DNA from: Dehalococcoidia bacterium | GTDB lineage: Bacteria; Chloroflexota; Dehalococcoidia; SZUA-161 | Reading direction: 5' to 3' | DNA length: 10,575 nucleotides | NCBI GenBank assembly: GCA_020344295.1 | Contig: CP070819.1 | Coordinates: 1,997,216-2,007,790, forward strand | Shown here: positions 1-6,884 of the stretch, one piece after another | How the letters are laid out: each line of letters opens with the position of its first letter | Position numbering within the stretch: position 1 is the first letter of the stretch | Position numbers and translations under genes: made by a program | Notes under the pieces: model-generated | Databases searched by the model: none | What the model was told of the DNA's origin: nothing | The model's input: the letters and a program-made list of their open reading frames with translations, nothing else

Positions 1-1313
1 ATATAGTAAGCGGGGTCGTACAGAGGGTGGAACCCAGACAGATTGTGGTAGACCTGGGTAAAACAGAAGGCATCATTCCCATCAGCGAGCAGGTGAGGAA
101 TGAGCGTTACAGGGTAGGCCAGAGACTCAAAGTATTCTTACTTGAGGTTAATCGTACAAATAGAGGGCCCCGGCTGATAATGTCGCGTTCTCATCCCAGT
201 TTGGTAAGGCGGCTCTTTGAATTAGAGGTTCCTGAGATTTTCAACGGAAATGTTGAGATAAGAGCGGTAGCTCGCGAGGCTGGCCACCGTAGTAAAGTAG
301 CGGTGGCGGCGAAGCAGGAAGGCCTTGATCCTGTGGGTTCTTGCGTTGGACTGCGAGGGGTTAGGATTCAGAACGTTGTCAATGAGTTGAACGGTGAGCG
401 TATAGACGTAATCCAATGGGATGATGATCCCAAGTTATTCATTGCGAATGCTTTGAGTCCGGCACAGGTGGTCAGTGTCGATGTTGATGAGGATGAGAAT
501 ACGGCTGTAGGTGTGGTACCCGATAATCAGCTCTCACTGGCGATCGGCAAAGAAGGGCAGAACGCAAGACTTGCTGCCCGGATCAGCGGGTGGAGGATCG
601 ACATAAAGAGTGTGAGTGCTGTCGAGGCGGAGAAAGCCGTTGCCGAGGCAGAACGAGTATTGGTAGCTGAGGGCGAAGAGGCTGTCCCGACAAAGGCAAA
701 AAAGAAGGCCATGAAGGTGGTAGCTGAGGCAGATCGAGCACAATATGAAATGCCTCTGGAACAACTAGGGCTATCAGGACGTACTTTCAACTTACTAATC
801 TCAAGTAACATTAATAGGATAGGGGAAATACTTGAAAAGAGTGACCAAGAGTTGCTTGACATCAAAGGATTCGGTAAGAAATCCCTGTTAGAAGTGAAGG
901 AGAGGCTTGAGCAGCTTGATATAACGCTGGCAAAGGTGATAGAGGAGGTAGAGTTACCTGCTGTCGAAGTGGAAGTAACAGCTGAGGAAATACCTGAATT
1001 GATTGCTGAAGAGGAAGAGGCAGTAGGGGAAATTGAGGAGATCGTTGCGGAAGAAATGGAGGAGGAGGTTGATCTTATTCCTTACGAAGCACCGCCTGAG
1101 GAAGAGGTAGCAGCTGAGAAGCCACAGTTGCGCTTTGCAGAAGATATCTTCGGGGATAGAGCAGTAGCCGCCAGTACTGAGGGCGGACGCAAGGGTAAGA
1201 AGAAAAAGGTATCTCGTGAAGAAAGGCTAGAAGCAGCAACTAAGCCTAAGAAGGGGAGAAAAACTGTCGATGTGGGCATGGATGAGGAGTATGACGATTT
1301 CAGTGAAGATTAG
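1..1313 (+). CDS. nusA: Transcription termination/antitermination factor NusA, 5' end missing
   Basis: NusA binds RNA polymerase and nascent RNA and modulates pausing, termination and antitermination. The frame is open from the left edge (codons from base 3 read IVSGVVQRVEPRQ), so the GTG at 27 is internal and the N-terminal polymerase-binding domain lies outside the window. Numbering from that GTG, the S1 domain runs to about residue 52. KH1 follows at about 58-148 with GLRG at 108-111, and KH2 at about 150-215 with GKEG at 174-177 inside IGKEGQNARLA. After a lysine-rich linker, residues 243-302 form a helix-hairpin-helix-type domain that looks like the RNA polymerase alpha-CTD (LGLSGRTFN, GFGKKSLLEVKERL). 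A Glu-rich stretch (about 306-365), a Lys-rich stretch (389-412) and an acidic tip end the protein. It heads an operon with ylxR five bases downstream. Identification is secure; the origin of the C-terminal domain is inferred. Confidence 0.96.
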   Translation, partial: IVSGVVQRVEPRQIVVDLGKTEGIIPISEQVRNERYRVGQRLKVFLLEVNRTNRGPRLIMSRSHPSLVRRLFELEVPEIFNGNVEIRAVAREAGHRSKVAVAAKQEGLDPVGSCVGLRGVRIQNVVNELNGERIDVIQWDDDPKLFIANALSPAQVVSVDVDEDENTAVGVVPDNQLSLAIGKEGQNARLAARISGWRIDIKSVSAVEAEKAVAEAERVLVAEGEEAVPTKAKKKAMKVVAEADRAQYEMPLEQLGLSGRTFNLLISSNINRIGEILEKSDQELLDIKGFGKKSLLEVKERLEQLDITLAKVIEEVELPAVEVEVTAEEIPELIAEEEEAVGEIEEIVAEEMEEEVDLIPYEAPPEEEVAAEKPQLRFAEDIFGDRAVAASTEGGRKGKKKKVSREERLEAATKPKKGRKTVDVGMDEEYDDFSED

Positions 1314-1317
1314 GTGG
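1312..1317 (+). promoter_or_regulatory. Ribosome binding site deciding the ylxR start
   Basis: AGGTGG overlaps the nusA stop codon and lies 7 bases before the ATG at 1325. An in-frame TTG at 1319 is only 1 base away from it, which is too close, so the ATG is preferred. Confidence 0.7.
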
Positions 1318-1324
1318 ATTGCAG

Positions 1325-1639
1325 ATGAGTGGATCTGGAGGCAGTACCAAACACGTTCCGCAGAGAACATGCGTATCCTGTAGAGGTAAAAAAGCCAAAT
1401 GGGAGATGGTGAGGATTGTACAAACAACAAACGATGGTATAGTGATCGATCTTAGAGGTAAGAAAGCAGGGCGGGGTGCGTATCTATGCAGACAACGTGG
1501 ATGCTGGGAAGAAAGTTTCAAGAGAAGAAGGCTGGACCATGCACTTAAATACCAAATATCGTCAGAGGAGCGAAAAGCGATTCTTTCATATGTAAGTGAA
1601 ATACTTGGTAATGCCGAAGAGTCGCAGAAATGTAGCTGA
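1325..1639 (+). CDS. ylxR: YlxR/RnpM family RNA-binding protein (DUF448)
   Basis: This is a small basic protein of 104 residues, the usual size for the family that sits between nusA and infB. Family hallmarks are visible: PQRTCVSCR at 12-20, then D-x-x-GKKAGRGAYLC at 42-55, with a further Cys at 60 in RQRGC and a basic KRRRLDHALK at 66-75. Members bind RNA; in Bacillus subtilis the protein (RnpM) has been reported to associate with the RNase P RNA. Whether it does so here is inference. The ATG at 1325 is chosen over an upstream in-frame TTG (1319) because the AGGTGG ribosome site is correctly spaced only for the ATG. The gene starts 11 bases after nusA and ends 24 bases before infB, so it is co-transcribed with both in all likelihood. 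Confidence 0.93.
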   Translation: MSGSGGSTKHVPQRTCVSCRGKKAKWEMVRIVQTTNDGIVIDLRGKKAGRGAYLCRQRGCWEESFKRRRLDHALKYQISSEERKAILSYVSEILGNAEESQKCS

Positions 1640-1650
1640 AGTTGGATGTA

Positions 1651-1656
1651 ATGGAG
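1651..1656 (+). promoter_or_regulatory. Ribosome binding site deciding the infB start
   Basis: ATGGAG, with GGAG at 1653-1656, lies 7 bases before the ATG at 1664. The alternative in-frame TTG at 1658 would leave a spacer of 1 base, so the ATG start is favoured. Confidence 0.6.
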
Positions 1657-1663
1657 ATTGTGG

Positions 1664-3493
1664 ATGAGTGAGAGGGCCAGTAGGCGTAGGACAACAAAAG
1701 ACAGAGATGTCAAACATGGCGAGAGCACAGGTAGTAGTGGGGCGGCAGCCAGCTCGGCAGTTGTTGCTATTCCCAATGCGCTAACGGTAAAACAACTCGC
1801 TGATATCCTGAGCGTCAGTGCTATTGAGGTGATCAAACACCTAATGAGAAATGGCATTATGGTAAATATTAATCAGGTAATAGATTTCGATAGTGCGGCT
1901 GTTGTTGCAACTGACTTGGGCTACAACGTACAAGAGGAGTCGGCACAGATCGAATCAGAAGAAGACGCATATAGTATTGCTGATGAGGATAGCAGCGTAC
2001 TAATTTCGCGTCCCGCCGTAGTTACAATAATGGGTCATGTTGACCATGGAAAGACAAAACTACTGGACGCAATAAGACAAACTAATGTTGCCGAAACCGA
2101 AGCTGGCAGCATAACACAGCATATTGGAGCATATCAAGTAGATGTGCACGGTCAAAAGATAACATTTCTCGATACACCCGGACACGAAGCCTTCACCGCG
2201 ATGCGTGCCCGGGGAGCGAGGGTTACTGACATTGCAATCTTAGTAGTCGCTGCTGACGATGGAGTGATGCCTCAGACTGTAGAAGCAATAGACCATGCCA
2301 AGGCTGCTGACGTTCCAATTGTAGTGGCAATTAATAAGATCGATAAGGAAAGCGCCAATCCTGATAGAGTTAAACAGCAACTTGCTGATAATAATTTGCT
2401 GATCGAGGAGTGGGGCGGGGATACTGTCTGTGTATCGGTGTCCGCCAAGCGGGGTGATGGTATATCTGATCTTCTGGAGAACCTTCTTATTGTTGCGGAG
2501 GTTCAAGAATTGAAGGCTAATCCGGAAAGGCAAGCGGTCGGTGTAGTAATCGAAGCCAAGCTGGACAGCAGTAAAGGTCCTCTGGCAACTGTGTTAGTCC
2601 AAACAGGAACTCTTAGAGTCGGTAATAACATAGTAATAGGTGAACAATCGGGAAAGATAAAAGCGATGTTCGAAGATCATGGGAAGCGGGTAAAAAAGGC
2701 CGGTCCTTCTATGCCCGTTGAAATACTAGGCATCAACGGTATCCCTCAAGCGGGTGATCAACTAGTAGTAGTTGGCAGTGAGAAGGAAGCAAGGACATTA
2801 TCTCAACAACGTCAAAGGGAGAAGGAGGCAATAGGTAAAGCAGCAATTCCCAGATTAAGCAATATCTTCCAGCAAATTCAAGCCGGACAGGTAAAGGAAC
2901 TGGATATTATATTGAAAACCGATGTACAGGGGAGCCTGGAACCGATACGGACATCATTGGAAAAATTAGGCAGCGAAGAATTGAAAGTAAGAATTGTGCA
3001 TTCCGGAACTGGGAATATTACTGAGAACGATGTAATGCTGGCAGCCGCATCAAAGGGAGTCGTTATTGGATTTAATATTCGACCGGAGCCGGGCGCAAAA
3101 CTACTGGCAGATAGCGAGGGCATAGATATACGCTGTTATCAGGTTATATATAAGCTCGTTGAAGATGTGGAAAAAGCACTCTCAGGCCTGCTGGAGCCTT
3201 CTTATGAAGATGTTATCGAAGGGCATGCCGAGGTCAGGGCCTTATTTGATGTGAAGCAAGGCAGAATAGCGGGCTCATATGTCACCGATGGAAAGTTGAC
3301 TCGAGGAGCACAGGCCAGAGTAATACGTAATGGGGAATTAGTCCACGAGTCATCCATTTCAAGCCTGCGTCATTTTAAAGACAACGTTCGAGAAATGGCC
3401 GCAGGATTCGAGTGTGGTATAGGCGTGGAAGGATACACGGAATTAGAGATTGGCGATATCATTGAAGCTTACAGGAAGGAGAAAGTTACTTAA
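1664..3493 (+). CDS. infB: Translation initiation factor IF-2
   Basis: IF-2 is the GTPase that delivers initiator fMet-tRNA to the 30S subunit and promotes 50S joining in the cytoplasm. The protein has 609 residues from the chosen ATG. That is a short-N-terminus version: there is one IF2_N helical module (about 40-90, [20 protein letters not shown]) instead of the long N-terminal region of enteric IF-2. The G domain starts near 116 with [16 protein letters not shown] (P-loop 124-131), DTPGHE at 170-175, NKID at 224-227 and SAK at 260-262. Beta-barrel domain 2, domain 3 and the C-terminal fMet-tRNA-binding barrel follow; the protein ends in [20 protein letters not shown]. Two local deviations, K after GKT and GSITQHIG in switch I, are listed as findings. 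It is the third gene of the nusA operon, and rbfA starts 22 bases after its stop. Confidence 0.97.
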   Translation: MSERASRRRTTKDRDVKHGESTGSSGAAASSAVVAIPNALTVKQLADILSVSAIEVIKHLMRNGIMVNINQVIDFDSAAVVATDLGYNVQEESAQIESEEDAYSIADEDSSVLISRPAVVTIMGHVDHGKTKLLDAIRQTNVAETEAGSITQHIGAYQVDVHGQKITFLDTPGHEAFTAMRARGARVTDIAILVVAADDGVMPQTVEAIDHAKAADVPIVVAINKIDKESANPDRVKQQLADNNLLIEEWGGDTVCVSVSAKRGDGISDLLENLLIVAEVQELKANPERQAVGVVIEAKLDSSKGPLATVLVQTGTLRVGNNIVIGEQSGKIKAMFEDHGKRVKKAGPSMPVEILGINGIPQAGDQLVVVGSEKEARTLSQQRQREKEAIGKAAIPRLSNIFQQIQAGQVKELDIILKTDVQGSLEPIRTSLEKLGSEELKVRIVHSGTGNITENDVMLAAASKGVVIGFNIRPEPGAKLLADSEGIDIRCYQVIYKLVEDVEKALSGLLEPSYEDVIEGHAEVRALFDVKQGRIAGSYVTDGKLTRGAQARVIRNGELVHESSISSLRHFKDNVREMAAGFECGIGVEGYTELEIGDIIEAYRKEKVT

Positions 3494-3515
3494 ACCAAAC
3501 CTTTAGCGGTCTTCA

Positions 3516-3884
3516 ATGAGTACACGGCGGATCAGCAGAGTCAATGACATTATCCGTAAAGAGATTAGTAGCCTTCTTATGCACGAGATAAGGGATCCGA
3601 GGCTAGGTGGTTTATTAAGTGTGACCGAGGTGGATACATCTCCGGATCTAAAGTACGCCAAGGTGTTTGTAAGTGTAATGGGCTCCGAGGAGGAGAAAAA
3701 ACAGGTGGAAAAAGGACTGGCTGCTGCTTCCGGTTATCTCAGGCGCGGTTTGGGTGAACGTCTAACATTACGCTATATACCACAGTTAAGCTTTTTTCGT
3801 GACGATTCAATCGAACGTGGAAGTCGCATTCTGGAGATGATTGATGATGTAGCCCCCAAAGACGATCACGATGAAGTGGTTTAA
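3516..3884 (+). CDS. rbfA: 30S ribosome-binding factor RbfA
   Basis: RbfA is a small single KH-fold protein that binds immature 30S subunits and assists late 16S rRNA maturation, including 5'-end processing. The 122-residue length is normal. Family features are the N-terminal RRISRVNDIIRKEISSLL, EIRDPRL at 24-30, SVTEVDTSPDLKYAKVFVSV at 35-54 and the C-terminal RYIPQLSFFRDDS followed by an R-x-I-L-E-M-I helix at 101-110. It lies between infB (22-base gap) and truB (2-base gap), the classical order. No strong Shine-Dalgarno sequence precedes its ATG, only a weak AGCGGT, so translation may depend partly on coupling to infB. The tail after residue 111 is acidic (PKDDHDE). Confidence 0.96.
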   Translation: MSTRRISRVNDIIRKEISSLLMHEIRDPRLGGLLSVTEVDTSPDLKYAKVFVSVMGSEEEKKQVEKGLAAASGYLRRGLGERLTLRYIPQLSFFRDDSIERGSRILEMIDDVAPKDDHDEVV

Positions 3885-3886
3885 AG

Positions 3887-4795
3887 GTGGCTATTGACGG
3901 TTATCTCAATATTTGCAAGCTAAAAGGTATAACTTCATTCTCTATAGTTAAAGCCATAAGACGACTGATAGGTGAGAGGCGGGTAGGACACGGCGGCACC
4001 CTAGATCCCGAAGCTAGTGGAGTTCTACCCATTTGCTTAGGACGAGCAACCAGATTAACGGAATTTTTATCGGATGCCAGTAAAGCATATTGGGCTGAGA
4101 TTGAGTTTGGTGTATCCACAGACACATATGATTCACAGGGAACAGTTGTTGCCACAAATGACGCCTCCAAATTGAGCATAAGTCAAGTCAAGACTGCTAT
4201 TGAATCATTCCAAGGCATTATTCAACAGACACCCCCGATGTACAGCGCTGTAAAGCACCAGGGCGTTCCCCTTTATCGTCTGGCTCGAGCTGGTGTCAGC
4301 GTCCCGAGAAAGCCGAGGCATATAGAGATATATCGTATCGATCTATTGCAGTGGCGATCACCAAGTGCTGTTCTAGAGGTAGAGTGCAGCAAGGGTACCT
4401 ATATACGCACGCTGGCAAATGATTTGGGAGAGAAACTGGGATGTGGTGGTCATCTCAAGAACCTTGTGAGGATAAGAAGTGGCCCCTTCAATATAAATGA
4501 TGGTGTAACGTTAGAACAAGTAGAAGAAGCCTTCAGAGAAGGGGAAGAGACTAGTATCATTCATCCATTGGATGTTGCCGTGCTCCACCTGCCATATATG
4601 ACGGTGGATGAAGAAGAAGAGCGCGCGATATCGAACGGACGCATATTGAATCGGGACGTCCAAGACGCGAAGGGCGGGGATTACTATAGAGTGTATACAG
4701 TGGACGGAAGGTTTGTTGCCATTATGTCGTATGATATTGACCTAAAAGGCTGGCGGCCGCGGAAGGTCTTTACTACCAAAAATATCAAATCTTGA
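3887..4795 (+). CDS. truB: tRNA pseudouridine(55) synthase TruB
   Basis: TruB isomerises uridine 55 in the T-loop of tRNAs to pseudouridine. At 302 residues it matches the family. The catalytic motif is GHGGTLDPEASGVLP at 34-48, with the nucleophilic aspartate at D40. The TDTYDSQG stretch (78-85), PPMYSAVKHQGVPLYRLAR (116-134) and CSKGTYIRTLANDLG (167-181) are the other expected motifs. The C-terminal part (about 225-300) is the TruB C-terminal/PUA-like region. Oddly, the motif I signature normally written DKPxGxTS reads CKLKGITS at 10-17. The GTG start is 2 bases after the rbfA stop with no clear ribosome site, which fits translational coupling; the protein then begins MAIDGYLNI as family members do. 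It is the last gene of the conserved cluster, and a promoter begins inside its stop region. Confidence 0.96.
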   Translation: MAIDGYLNICKLKGITSFSIVKAIRRLIGERRVGHGGTLDPEASGVLPICLGRATRLTEFLSDASKAYWAEIEFGVSTDTYDSQGTVVATNDASKLSISQVKTAIESFQGIIQQTPPMYSAVKHQGVPLYRLARAGVSVPRKPRHIEIYRIDLLQWRSPSAVLEVECSKGTYIRTLANDLGEKLGCGGHLKNLVRIRSGPFNINDGVTLEQVEEAFREGEETSIIHPLDVAVLHLPYMTVDEEEERAISNGRILNRDVQDAKGGDYYRVYTVDGRFVAIMSYDIDLKGWRPRKVFTTKNIKS

Positions 4796-4821
4796 CAATT
4801 CCTGCTTCACATGTGTATAGT
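4792..4821 (+). promoter_or_regulatory. Sigma-70-type promoter for the small zinc-ribbon gene
   Basis: A perfect -35 box TTGACA (4792-4797) and a near-consensus -10 box TATAGT (4816-4821) are separated by 18 bases. Transcription would start near 4828, leaving a leader of about 20 bases before the GTG at 4849. The -35 box overlaps the truB stop codon (TGA, 4793-4795). It was found by eye only; function is inferred from the match and position. Confidence 0.72.
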
Positions 4822-4835
4822 CTTACCAACTAGGG

Positions 4836-4844
4836 AGGGGGTGA
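4836..4844 (+). promoter_or_regulatory. Extended ribosome binding site of the zinc-ribbon gene
   Basis: AGGGGGTGA differs by one base from the extended Shine-Dalgarno AGGAGGTGA. Its G-run ends 7 bases before the GTG at 4849. It is among the best ribosome sites in the window and suggests high expression of a short protein. Confidence 0.7.
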
Positions 4845-4848
4845 GACT

Positions 4849-4989
4849 GTGCAGGCCTATTGCTTCAAGTGCAGGAAAAAAGTCGACATTCAAAGCCCGA
4901 CTCAAGTGAAACTTAAAAATGGAAAGCCCGCGACCAAAGGTAGGTGCGGTAAATGTGGGACAACGGTATATAGAATCGGAAAGAGCTAG
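4849..4989 (+). CDS. Small zinc-ribbon protein (DUF5679-like), 46 residues
   Basis: The reading frame starts GTG CAG GCC TAT and ends TAG at 4987-4989, giving 46 residues. Two CxxC knuckles, CFKC at 5-8 and CGKC at 33-36, are spaced as in a zinc ribbon, with a Lys-rich loop between them (KLKNGKPATKGRCGKC) and the ending TTVYRIGKS. I recognise the layout as the DUF5679 family of short zinc-ribbon proteins; its function is not known to me. RNA or nucleoprotein binding is a guess from the basic charge. No other in-frame start exists, since an in-frame TAG lies at 4831-4833. The gene has its own strong promoter and ribosome site just after truB, so it is probably expressed independently of the nusA operon as well as by read-through. 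It is convergent with the PHP gene, with 27 bases between the two stop codons and no evident hairpin terminator. Confidence 0.85.
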   Translation: MQAYCFKCRKKVDIQSPTQVKLKNGKPATKGRCGKCGTTVYRIGKS

Positions 4990-5016
4990 ACTTTGACCTA
5001 TGGGCTTTCATGAAGA

Positions 5017-5679
5017 TCAATTCGATAGGAGCCTTTTAAGCAGGGCACTTGGATTGACTTGCAGTATGTCGACAATATCGTTTTCGTTTAGAGAAGCACT
5101 GAGGGCAATGGAGTTTGCCAGCTCAGGAGTAAGAAGGTCGAGTTCGCTGTGAGCATCGGAGTTCACTAGAAGTTTCGCTCCTGCAGAGCGGGCAATCTGT
5201 ACTACGTGGACATTTGTTGATGCATGTTGTTGTCGCGCAGTGATTTCAAGGTAAACATCGTTAGCGGCTGCAAGTTTCGCTTCTTCGAGTGTTATTAAGC
5301 CTGGATGAGCCAGAATATCGACATAGGGAGATGTTACAGCGGCCAGATTAGTACCTGGCTGAACGGGCTCAGCGATAGTTTCACCATGAACTACGACGAG
5401 CTTGGCACCGAGTTCCTTGGCCTTTTTAGCAATATCGGCAATCGCTTCGGTTGGGACGTGAGTAAGCTCGACGCCGGCAATAGCAGTAATGCCCCAGTGC
5501 TCTTGGGCTAGTGCACAGTCTCTGGTAGTCTCGATTAATAACCTTTCTAAGTATCCGATACCGACATGGTCCGTAATAGCAATTGCATGGTATTTATTAA
5601 CGAGCGCCCTTCGCACTAGTTCCAATGGCGATAGGGCGCCGTCGCTTATACAGGTATGAGTATGGAAATCGTAGACCAT
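5017..5679 (-). CDS. PHP-domain phosphoesterase (histidinol-phosphatase-like)
   Basis: This is a PHP-fold metal-dependent phosphoesterase of 220 residues from the ATG whose bases lie at 5677-5679. All expected metal ligands are visible: H6 and H8 (DFHTHT), D37-H38 (AITDHVG), E71 and H74 (AGVELTH), H98 (VVVHGET), H125 (ILAHPG), and D175 with H177 (NSDAHS). It resembles the 'histidinol phosphate phosphatase domain' subgroup, which carries the HGET and PGTN signatures and is seen in methanogens and Chloroflexota. The true substrate of that subgroup is not established, and no his genes are nearby. A TTG at 5721 would add 14 residues (MLYCSCYDILDAAD), but family members start right at M-x-YDFHTHT, so the ATG is chosen; neither start has a clear ribosome site. 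The gene is divergent from the ino1 operon and sits 80 bases from it. Confidence 0.88.
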   Translation of the reverse strand: MVYDFHTHTCISDGALSPLELVRRALVNKYHAIAITDHVGIGYLERLLIETTRDCALAQEHWGITAIAGVELTHVPTEAIADIAKKAKELGAKLVVVHGETIAEPVQPGTNLAAVTSPYVDILAHPGLITLEEAKLAAANDVYLEITARQQHASTNVHVVQIARSAGAKLLVNSDAHSELDLLTPELANSIALSASLNENDIVDILQVNPSALLKRLLSN

Positions 5680-5759
5680 ATCTGCGGCATCGAGAATATC
5701 ATAACAACTACAATAGAGCAAGTCACGTTCACGACGCTAGATGAAAGGAGCTTTAGAAC
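5680..5759. promoter_or_regulatory. Divergent intergenic region between PHP gene and ino1
   Basis: These 80 bases should hold promoters for both directions. On the - strand a TATGAT box (forward 5698-5703) lies about 18 bases before the PHP ATG, without a convincing -35 box. On the + strand TACAAT (5709-5714) could be a -10 box for ino1, again without a good -35 box at 16-18 bases. I can support the arrangement but not exact promoters. Confidence 0.35.
5744..5750 (+). promoter_or_regulatory. Ribosome binding site deciding the ino1 TTG start
   Basis: AAAGGAG lies 9 bases before the TTG at 5760. An in-frame TAG at 5754-5756 excludes any upstream start, so the unusual TTG initiation codon is well supported. 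Confidence 0.8.
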
Positions 5760-6878
5760 TTGAGCAAGATAAACGTAGCCATAATTGGAGTTGGAAATTG
5801 TGCCTCCTCTCTGATACAGGGAGTCTATTATTATAAACATGCTTCTGAGGACGAATTCGTGCCTGGATTGATGCATGTGAATTTGGGAGGATATCACATA
5901 AGCGATATCGATTTTGTGGCAGCCTTCGATATTGATCGTAACAAGGTAGGGAAAGATTTAGCCGAAGCGATATTTGTGGCTCCGAATAACACAATCAAGT
6001 TCTGTGATGTTCCCTTAACTGGTGTTAAAGTTGAGAGGGGAATGACACATGACGGTCTGGGTAAATATCTTTCACAGGTTATCACCAAAGCGCCCGGTCA
6101 AACTGCGGACCTAGTTAAGATTTTGAAGGAGAAGAAGACTGATGTTGTAATAAGCTATCTACCGGTAGGGAGCGAGCAAGCCACCAAGTGGTATGTTGAG
6201 CAGATACTGACCGCTGGATGCGCCTTTATAAATTGCGTGCCCGTATTCATCGCCCGTGAGAAATACTGGCAGAATAGGTTTATAAATGCCGGCCTTCCCG
6301 TCATTGGCGATGATATTAAATCACAGGTTGGTGCTACCATTACACATCGAGTTTTAACTAGGCTTTTTAGAGAGCGCGGAGTAAGACTGGAGAGGACATA
6401 TCAGTTGAACTTCGGCGGCAATATGGATTTTTACAACATGCTTGAACAAGAACGACTCATTTCCAAGAAAATATCAAAGACGAGTTCCGTCACCTCTCAG
6501 CTTGACTATGATATTGGAACCGACAATATACATATCGGGCCGAGCGACCACGTACCTTGGCTTGAAGACAGGAAATGGTGTTATATCAAAATGGAGGGAC
6601 GTTCCTTTGGCGATGTGCCCTTGAATTTGGAGCTGAAGTTGGAAGTTTGGGACAGTCCCAACTCAGCGGGAGTGGTGATTGACGCCATTAGATGCTGTAA
6701 ACTGGCTCTTGAAAGAGGAATGAGCGGAACTTTGGTCGGGCCATCATCCTACTTCATGAAATCTCCTCCTGAGCAATATTCGGATGAAGAAGCTCGAAAA
6801 CTGACTGAAGATTTTATTAGCGGGAGCGATAAAGCGAAACCGACCGAAGATATGAGAAAGAAGGCACGAAAGAAATAG
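5760..6878 (+). CDS. ino1: myo-Inositol-1-phosphate synthase (short archaeal/actinobacterial type)
   Basis: The enzyme converts D-glucose-6-phosphate to 1L-myo-inositol-1-phosphate with bound NAD+, the first committed step to inositol lipids. At 372 residues it is the compact archaeal/mycobacterial form, not the roughly 500-residue eukaryotic one. Visible motifs are the N-terminal Rossmann turn [14 protein letters not shown] (8-21), [15 protein letters not shown] (183-197), [10 protein letters not shown] (217-226), the KKISKTSSV stretch (236-244) and [14 protein letters not shown] (298-311). The catalytic Lys-rich and Asn/Asp positions of the family fall within these motifs. It ends in a basic tail (KARKK). 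The TTG start follows a good AAAGGAG site. It leads an operon with the glycosyltransferase (6-base gap) and the phosphatidyltransferase, which fits supply of inositol phosphate for a phosphatidylinositol-type lipid. Confidence 0.95.
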   Translation: MSKINVAIIGVGNCASSLIQGVYYYKHASEDEFVPGLMHVNLGGYHISDIDFVAAFDIDRNKVGKDLAEAIFVAPNNTIKFCDVPLTGVKVERGMTHDGLGKYLSQVITKAPGQTADLVKILKEKKTDVVISYLPVGSEQATKWYVEQILTAGCAFINCVPVFIAREKYWQNRFINAGLPVIGDDIKSQVGATITHRVLTRLFRERGVRLERTYQLNFGGNMDFYNMLEQERLISKKISKTSSVTSQLDYDIGTDNIHIGPSDHVPWLEDRKWCYIKMEGRSFGDVPLNLELKLEVWDSPNSAGVVIDAIRCCKLALERGMSGTLVGPSSYFMKSPPEQYSDEEARKLTEDFISGSDKAKPTEDMRKKARKK

Positions 6879-6884
6879 TGTAAC

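Noticed and set aside
27..29. GTG as a true start of a short NusA lacking its N-terminal domain.
   Set aside because: The frame is open to the window edge and the preceding codons (IVSGVVQR) continue the first S1 strand; this is a truncated view, not a start.
1319..1324. TTG start for ylxR two codons upstream of the chosen ATG.
   Set aside because: It lies 1 base from the AGGTGG ribosome site, too close for initiation.
1300..1857. Long open frame on the - strand opposite the nusA end, ylxR and the infB start (185 codons).
   Set aside because: It lies antisense to three well-identified genes, has low-complexity Leu/Ser-rich translation and no recognisable domain; it is a shadow frame.
4922..5009. 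Inverted repeat GAAAGCCC / GGGCTTTC around the end of the zinc-ribbon gene.
   Set aside because: Only 8 bases pair, with a loop of about 70 bases and no T-run; probably chance, not a terminator.
5680..5721. TTG start at 5721 extending the PHP protein by 14 residues (MLYCSCYDILDAAD).
   Set aside because: There is no ribosome site, and family members begin directly at the M-x-YDFHTHT strand; the ATG with bases at 5677-5679 is preferred.
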